From Solimonas flava DSM 18980 (GTDB taxonomy: Bacteria; Pseudomonadota; Gammaproteobacteria; Nevskiales; Nevskiaceae), in the NCBI RefSeq assembly GCF_000426685.1, contig NZ_AUFV01000003.1, positions 186,001 to 250,000 on the forward strand: DNA of 64,000 nucleotides. The letters are read 5' to 3'. Positions 60,073 to 64,000 of this stretch are shown here, one piece after another. The notes under the pieces were generated by a model. The model was given only the letters and a program-made list of their open reading frames with translations, did not search any database and was not told the origin of the DNA. The position numbers and the translations under genes are program-made. Each line of letters starts with the position of its first letter. The first letter of the stretch is position 1.

Positions 60073-61779
60073 TTACAGCGCCAGACGCCGCAGATCGGAC
60101 AACAGCTTGGTCAGCAGCACGATGAAGCGCGCCGCGTAGGCGCCGTCGATGACGCGATGGTCGTACGACAGCGACAGCGGGCACAGCAGACGCGGCTGGA
60201 AAGCCTTGCCGTCCCAGACCGGTTTGATCTGGCTCTTCGACACACCGAGGATGCCGACCTCCGGCGCGTTGACGATCGGCGTGAAGAAGCTGCCGCCGAT
60301 GCCGCCAAGCGAGGAGATCGAGAAGCAGCCGCCTTTCATCTCTTCGGGCTTGAGCTTGCCGTCGCGCGCCTTCTTGGCCAGCTCGGCGGTTTCCTGCGCG
60401 AGCTGAACGATGCCCTTGCGGTCGGCGTCGCGCACCACCGGCACGACCAGACCGTTCGGCGTATCGGCGGCGAAGCCGATGTGCATGTACTGCTTGAGGA
60501 TCAGGCTCTCGCCATCCGGCGACAGCGAGGCGTTGAACTCCGGATACTGCTTCAGTGCCGCCGTCACCGCCTTGATGATGAACGGCAGCAGCGTCAGCTT
60601 GACGCCGCCTTCCTCGCTCTGCGCCTTGCGGAAGGCTTCCAGCTCGGTGATGTCGGCTTCGTCGGTCTGGGTGACATGCGGGATGTTGAGCCAGGCGCGA
60701 TGCAGGTGCGCGGCCGAGAGCTTGCGGATGCGCGCCAGCGGCCTGGTCTCGATCGCGCCGAACTGCGCGAAGTCGATGGCCGGGATCGGCGGAATGCCGG
60801 CACCGCCGGCAGCAGCCGGCGCCGCGGCGGGCGGCTGTGCGAGGCGCTGCTTGACGAAGCCCTGCACGTCCTCGATCAGGATGCGGCCGCGGGCGCCGCT
60901 GCCGTGCACCTGGAACAGATCGACGCCGAGTTCGCGCGCGAACTTGCGCGTCGCCGGACCGGCGTACGGCACCTCGCCGTCGCGGCGCGCGGCGGCTGCC
61001 GGCGGCGGGATCGGCGCGGTGTCGGCGATGATCGCGAGCGGATTGGCCGGCAGCGGCTCGGTCGGCGTCGCCGGATCGCGCGGCGGCGGCGATTCCGCTG
61101 CGGCGGCGGGCGGCGGCGCGGATGCGGTGCCGGCCGCGGCGAGCAGCGTGCAGACTGCATCGCCCTGCGAGACCTTGTCGCCGACCTTGAGCTTGAGCGC
61201 GCGCACCGTGCCGGATGCCGGCGCCGGCACTTCCAGCGTCGCCTTGTCGGATTCCAGTACCAGCAGCGGCGCGTCCTTCTCGATCGCGTCGCCGTCCTTC
61301 ACCAGCAACTCGATCACCGGCACGTCGTGATAGTTGCCAATGTCGGGAATGCGCACATCGATCTCGGCGCCGGCCGCCGCCGGCACCGGCACCGGCACCG
61401 GCACCGGCACCGGTGCAGCGACCGGCGCGGCGGCAACGGGCGGCAGCGGCGCGGGCGCGACCGGGGCGCTGGCCGGCGGCGCTGCGACCGGTGCCGCCGT
61501 AGCGGCGGCCGGCGCCGGAGCCGGCGCGGACACCGCCGCTTCGGCGGTTTCGAGCTCGCAGATCTCGGCGCCCTGCGAAACCTTGTCGCCGACCTTGAGC
61601 TTGAGCGCGCGCACCGTGCCGGCCGCCGGCGCCGGCACTTCCAGCGTCGCCTTGTCCGATTCCAGTACCAGCAGCGGCGCGTCCTTCTCGATCGCGTCGC
61701 CGTCCTTGACCAGCAACTCGATCACCGGCACGTCGTGATAGTTGCCGATGTCGGGGACCGTGACTTTCTGATTCGCCAT
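60073..61779 (-). CDS. aceF: Pyruvate dehydrogenase complex E2, dihydrolipoyllysine acetyltransferase
   Basis: The 568-residue E2 has two lipoyl domains (about 1-75 and 140-215, lipoylated Lys in ESDKATLEVP), each followed by an Ala/Pro hinge. The first hinge contains a run of five Val-Pro units. A peripheral-subunit-binding domain follows (about 270-310, ATRKFARELGVDLFQVHGSGARGRILIEDV). The catalytic domain (about 335-568) has the His in SLSYDHRVIDGA. The two lipoyl regions are nearly identical at the DNA level. It lies 13 bases downstream of aceE. No lpd follows. Confidence 0.96.
   Translation of the reverse strand: MANQKVTVPDIGNYHDVPVIELLVKDGDAIEKDAPLLVLESDKATLEVPAPAAGTVRALKLKVGDKVSQGAEICELETAEAAVSAPAPAPAAATAAPVAAPPASAPVAPAPLPPVAAAPVAAPVPVPVPVPVPAAAGAEIDVRIPDIGNYHDVPVIELLVKDGDAIEKDAPLLVLESDKATLEVPAPASGTVRALKLKVGDKVSQGDAVCTLLAAAGTASAPPPAAAAESPPPRDPATPTEPLPANPLAIIADTAPIPPPAAAARRDGEVPYAGPATRKFARELGVDLFQVHGSGARGRILIEDVQGFVKQRLAQPPAAAPAAAGGAGIPPIPAIDFAQFGAIETRPLARIRKLSAAHLHRAWLNIPHVTQTDEADITELEAFRKAQSEEGGVKLTLLPFIIKAVTAALKQYPEFNASLSPDGESLILKQYMHIGFAADTPNGLVVPVVRDADRKGIVQLAQETAELAKKARDGKLKPEEMKGGCFSISSLGGIGGSFFTPIVNAPEVGILGVSKSQIKPVWDGKAFQPRLLCPLSLSYDHRVIDGAYAARFIVLLTKLLSDLRRLAL
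61163..61348 (-). repeat. aceF lipoyl-domain DNA repeat, copy A
   Basis: This 186-base segment (encoding most of the second lipoyl domain) repeats copy B at 61571-61756 with only about seven differences by my count, some of them synonymous. Confidence 0.85.
61381..61416. repeat. Hexanucleotide tandem repeat in the aceF hinge
   Basis: CGGCAC occurs five times in a row followed by a degenerate sixth unit. On the minus strand it encodes the Val-Pro repeat of the first hinge. Units are multiples of three, so slippage would change hinge length without a frameshift. Confidence 0.85.
61571..61756 (-). repeat. aceF lipoyl-domain DNA repeat, copy B
   Basis: This 186-base segment covers the first lipoyl domain and pairs with copy A at 61163-61348. 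Confidence 0.85.
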
Positions 61780-61792
61780 CGTCGGATTCTCC

Positions 61793-64000
61793 TCAGCTCA
61801 GCCAGGGCGCGCGGCGATCCGGCTTGATGCCGTAGATCTTGATCGCCTGCTCGACGCGCTCCGGCGGCAGCCGCTTCTGCTCGGCGAGCGCCATCAGGCT
61901 GCGGACCACGATCCAGCGGCGATCGATCTCGAAGAAGTCGCGCAGCGCCGGACGGTTGTCGGAACGACCGAAGCCGTCGGTGCCGAGCACATGGTAACGG
62001 CCGGGCACGTACGGGCGGATCTGCTCGGCGTAGGCGCGCACCCAGTCGCTCGACGCGATCACCGGGCCGGTCGTGCCTTCGAGGCATTCCTGCACGTAGC
62101 TCTTCTTCGCCGGCTGCGTCGGATGCAGCAGGTTCCAGCGCTCGGCTTCGCGGCCCTCGCGCGCCAGCTCGGTGAAGCTCGGCACGCTCCAGATGTCGCT
62201 GCTGACGCCCCATTCTTCCTTCAGCAGGTCGGCGGCGGCGATCACCTCGCGCAGGATGCAGCCGGAGCCGAGCAGCTGCACGTGCGCCTCGCCCGGCTGC
62301 TCGTCCGCGCGCAGCCGGTACATGCCTTTGATGATGCCGGCCTCGGCGCCGGCCGGCAGCGCCGGGTGCGGATAGTTCTCGTTGTAGACCGACAGGTAGT
62401 AGTAGACGTCGTGGTTGTCGACGTACATCTCCTGCATGCCGTGCTGGATGATGACGGCCAGCTCGTAGGCGAAGGCCGGATCGTAGGAGCGGCAGTTCGG
62501 CACCGTCGCGCTGTAGACGTGCGAATGGCCGTCCTCGTGCTGCAGGCCTTCGCCGTTGAGCGTCGTGCGGCCGGCGGTCGCACCGAGCAGGAAGCCGCGC
62601 GCACGCGCGTCGCCCGCCGCCCAGGCGAGATCGCCGATGCGCTGGAAGCCGAACATCGAATAGAAGATGTAGAACGGCAGCAGCGGCGTGCCGTGATTGG
62701 CGTAGCTCGTCGCCGCGGCGAGCCACGAGGACATCGAGCCGGCCTCGGTGATGCCTTCCTCGAGGATCTGGCCCTTGATGTCTTCCTTGTAGAACGCGAG
62801 CTGGTCGGCGTCCTCCGGCTTGTACTTCTGGCCGACGATCGAATAGATGCCGAGCGAGCGGAACATCGCCTCCATGCCGAAGGTGCGCGCCTCGTCCGGC
62901 ACGATCGGCACGACCAGCTTGCCGATGTTCTTGTCGCGGCACAGCGTCTGCAGCATCTGCACGAAGGCCATCGTCGTGCTGATCTCGCGCTCGCCGGTGC
63001 CGGCGGTGATCTTGTCGAACGCCGCAAGCGGCGGAATCTCCAGCTGCACCCGCATCGGCCGCCGTGCCGGCAGCGAGCCGCCGAGTGCGGCGCGGCGCTG
63101 CTTCAGGTACTGGATCTCCGGCGAATCGTCGGCCGGCTTGTAGAACGGCGTCTCGGCGATCTTCTCGTCCGAGATCGGAATGCGGAAGCGGTCGCGGAAC
63201 GCGCGCAGCGCGTCCTCGCCCATCTTCTTCTGCTGGTGCGTGATGTTCTGGCCCTCGCCGGCCTCGCCCATGCCGTAGCCCTTGACGGTATGCGCGAGGA
63301 TCACCGTCGGCGAACCCTCGTGGCGGCTCGCCGCCGCGTAGGCGGCGTAGATCTTGTGCGGATCGTGGCCGCCGCGGTTGAGCCTTGCGATGTCCTCGTC
63401 GGACATGGTCTCGACCAGCCTGCGCAGCTCCGGGTATTTGCCGAAGAAGTTCTCGCGCGTGTACTTGCCGCCCTTGGCCTTGTAGCTCTGGTACTCGCCG
63501 TCGACTGTCTCGTTGAAGGCCTCGAGCAGCTTGCCCGAACGGTCCTGCGCGATCAGCGGGTCCCACAGCGAGCCCCACAGCAGCTTGATGACGTTCCAGC
63601 CGGCGCCGCGGAACGTACCTTCCAGCTCCTGCACGATCTTGCCGTTGCCGCGCACCGGACCGTCGAGGCGCTGCAGATTGCAGTTGACGACGAAGATCAG
63701 GTTGTCGAGCTTCTCGCGCGCGGCGATGTCGATCGCGCCCAGCGATTCCGGCTCGTCCATCTCGCCGTCGCCGCAGAAGCACCAGACCTTGCGCCCGGCG
63801 GCCCTGGCCAGACCGCGGTTCTCCAGATACTTCATCAGGCGCGCCTGATAGATCGCGGTGATCGGGCCGAGGCCCATGCTCACCGTCGGGAACTGCCAGA
63901 AGTCCGGCAGCAGCCACGGATGCGGATAGCTCGGCAGGCCCGGCTGCAAGGCTTCCATGCGGAAGCGCTTGAGCTGCGCCTCGCTGAGGCGGCCCTCGAG
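61793..64000 (-). CDS. aceE: Pyruvate dehydrogenase E1 component (homodimeric), 3' part
   Basis: This is the decarboxylase that feeds acetyl groups to AceF. About 735 C-terminal residues are visible and the frame continues past the right edge (the first codon seen reads Leu at 64000), so the start and roughly the first 150-160 residues are missing. Thiamine-diphosphate binding motifs are visible: WCFCGDGEMDEPESLGAI with FVVNCNLQ. GxIVVP-like and GRTTLNGEGLQHEDGHSH follow. LEEGI and SYDPAFAYELAVIIQHGM are E1-typical. It is followed by aceF after 13 bases, giving an aceEF operon. Confidence 0.96.
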   Translation of the reverse strand, partial: LEGRLSEAQLKRFRMEALQPGLPSYPHPWLLPDFWQFPTVSMGLGPITAIYQARLMKYLENRGLARAAGRKVWCFCGDGEMDEPESLGAIDIAAREKLDNLIFVVNCNLQRLDGPVRGNGKIVQELEGTFRGAGWNVIKLLWGSLWDPLIAQDRSGKLLEAFNETVDGEYQSYKAKGGKYTRENFFGKYPELRRLVETMSDEDIARLNRGGHDPHKIYAAYAAASRHEGSPTVILAHTVKGYGMGEAGEGQNITHQQKKMGEDALRAFRDRFRIPISDEKIAETPFYKPADDSPEIQYLKQRRAALGGSLPARRPMRVQLEIPPLAAFDKITAGTGEREISTTMAFVQMLQTLCRDKNIGKLVVPIVPDEARTFGMEAMFRSLGIYSIVGQKYKPEDADQLAFYKEDIKGQILEEGITEAGSMSSWLAAATSYANHGTPLLPFYIFYSMFGFQRIGDLAWAAGDARARGFLLGATAGRTTLNGEGLQHEDGHSHVYSATVPNCRSYDPAFAYELAVIIQHGMQEMYVDNHDVYYYLSVYNENYPHPALPAGAEAGIIKGMYRLRADEQPGEAHVQLLGSGCILREVIAAADLLKEEWGVSSDIWSVPSFTELAREGREAERWNLLHPTQPAKKSYVQECLEGTTGPVIASSDWVRAYAEQIRPYVPGRYHVLGTDGFGRSDNRPALRDFFEIDRRWIVVRSLMALAEQKRLPPERVEQAIKIYGIKPDRRAPWLS

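Overview
The window is a GC-rich (about 70% by eye) stretch of a proteobacterial chromosome, gene-dense and without tRNA, rRNA, transposase or CRISPR. A split B12-dependent ribonucleotide reductase (NrdJa/NrdJb), three-gene pntAA-pntAB-pntB, PriA near ArgS and a SPOR protein, a homodimeric-type AceE with a two-lipoyl AceF, and many TonB-receptor/CoA-type catabolic genes suggest a gammaproteobacterium, perhaps of the Solimonadaceae/Nevskiales. That placement is inference from gene content only.

Layout. 0-7 kb: nrdJab on the minus strand with a perfect FNR/Anr-type box upstream, a small lipoprotein, and the proton-translocating transhydrogenase operon. 7-13 kb: a lysozyme-like protein, a sucrose-phosphorylase-family enzyme, a queuosine-precursor transporter with an overlapping AraC regulator, a PEBP protein and an MFS exporter. 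13.5-23.6 kb: priA, then a 4.5-kb segment (large lipoprotein and a LuxR-hydrolase fusion, divergent around a 20-bp dyad) bounded on its far side by a second copy of the priA 3' end, then a UPF0016/TMEM165 manganese exporter behind a yybP-ykoY Mn2+ riboswitch, argS and a SPOR protein. The duplicated priA tail suggests the 4.5-kb segment was inserted between priA and its former neighbours.

23.7-34.1 kb: a small membrane protein and an MtfA-type peptidase, then what looks like one catabolic locus. A TonB-dependent receptor and carboxylesterase run leftward. A GntR/FCD regulator, a mini biotin carrier, a carboxyltransferase, a class III CoA-transferase and an MFS importer run rightward. The 404-bp divergent region holds two matching GTCGAC-core palindromes and one related half site, so the regulator probably controls both arms. 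The gene set suggests uptake and hydrolysis of an ester, CoA activation of the acid and carboxylation, but the substrate is unknown and no biotin carboxylase is present.

34.1-64 kb: mostly housekeeping and stress genes. These are uvrD, a LysR regulator, M61, M13 and M1 metallopeptidases, TerC and Bax-inhibitor membrane proteins, an MJ1255-type glycosyltransferase, a glutamine amidotransferase with msrB, a YhhN protein, a CorC/TlyC protein, an ABC-F ATPase, DNA-repair proteins (an alkyltransferase-like protein and a hypoxanthine glycosylase), PhzF, cytochrome b561 with two YceI proteins, an EamA transporter, an SH3/coiled-coil protein, an acyl-CoA thioesterase, and aceF plus the 3' part of aceE, which runs off the right edge.

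The observations most worth follow-up are the priA-tail duplication with the segment it bounds, the GntR-controlled esterase/carboxylase locus, the Mn2+ riboswitch, and the FNR box at nrdJ.
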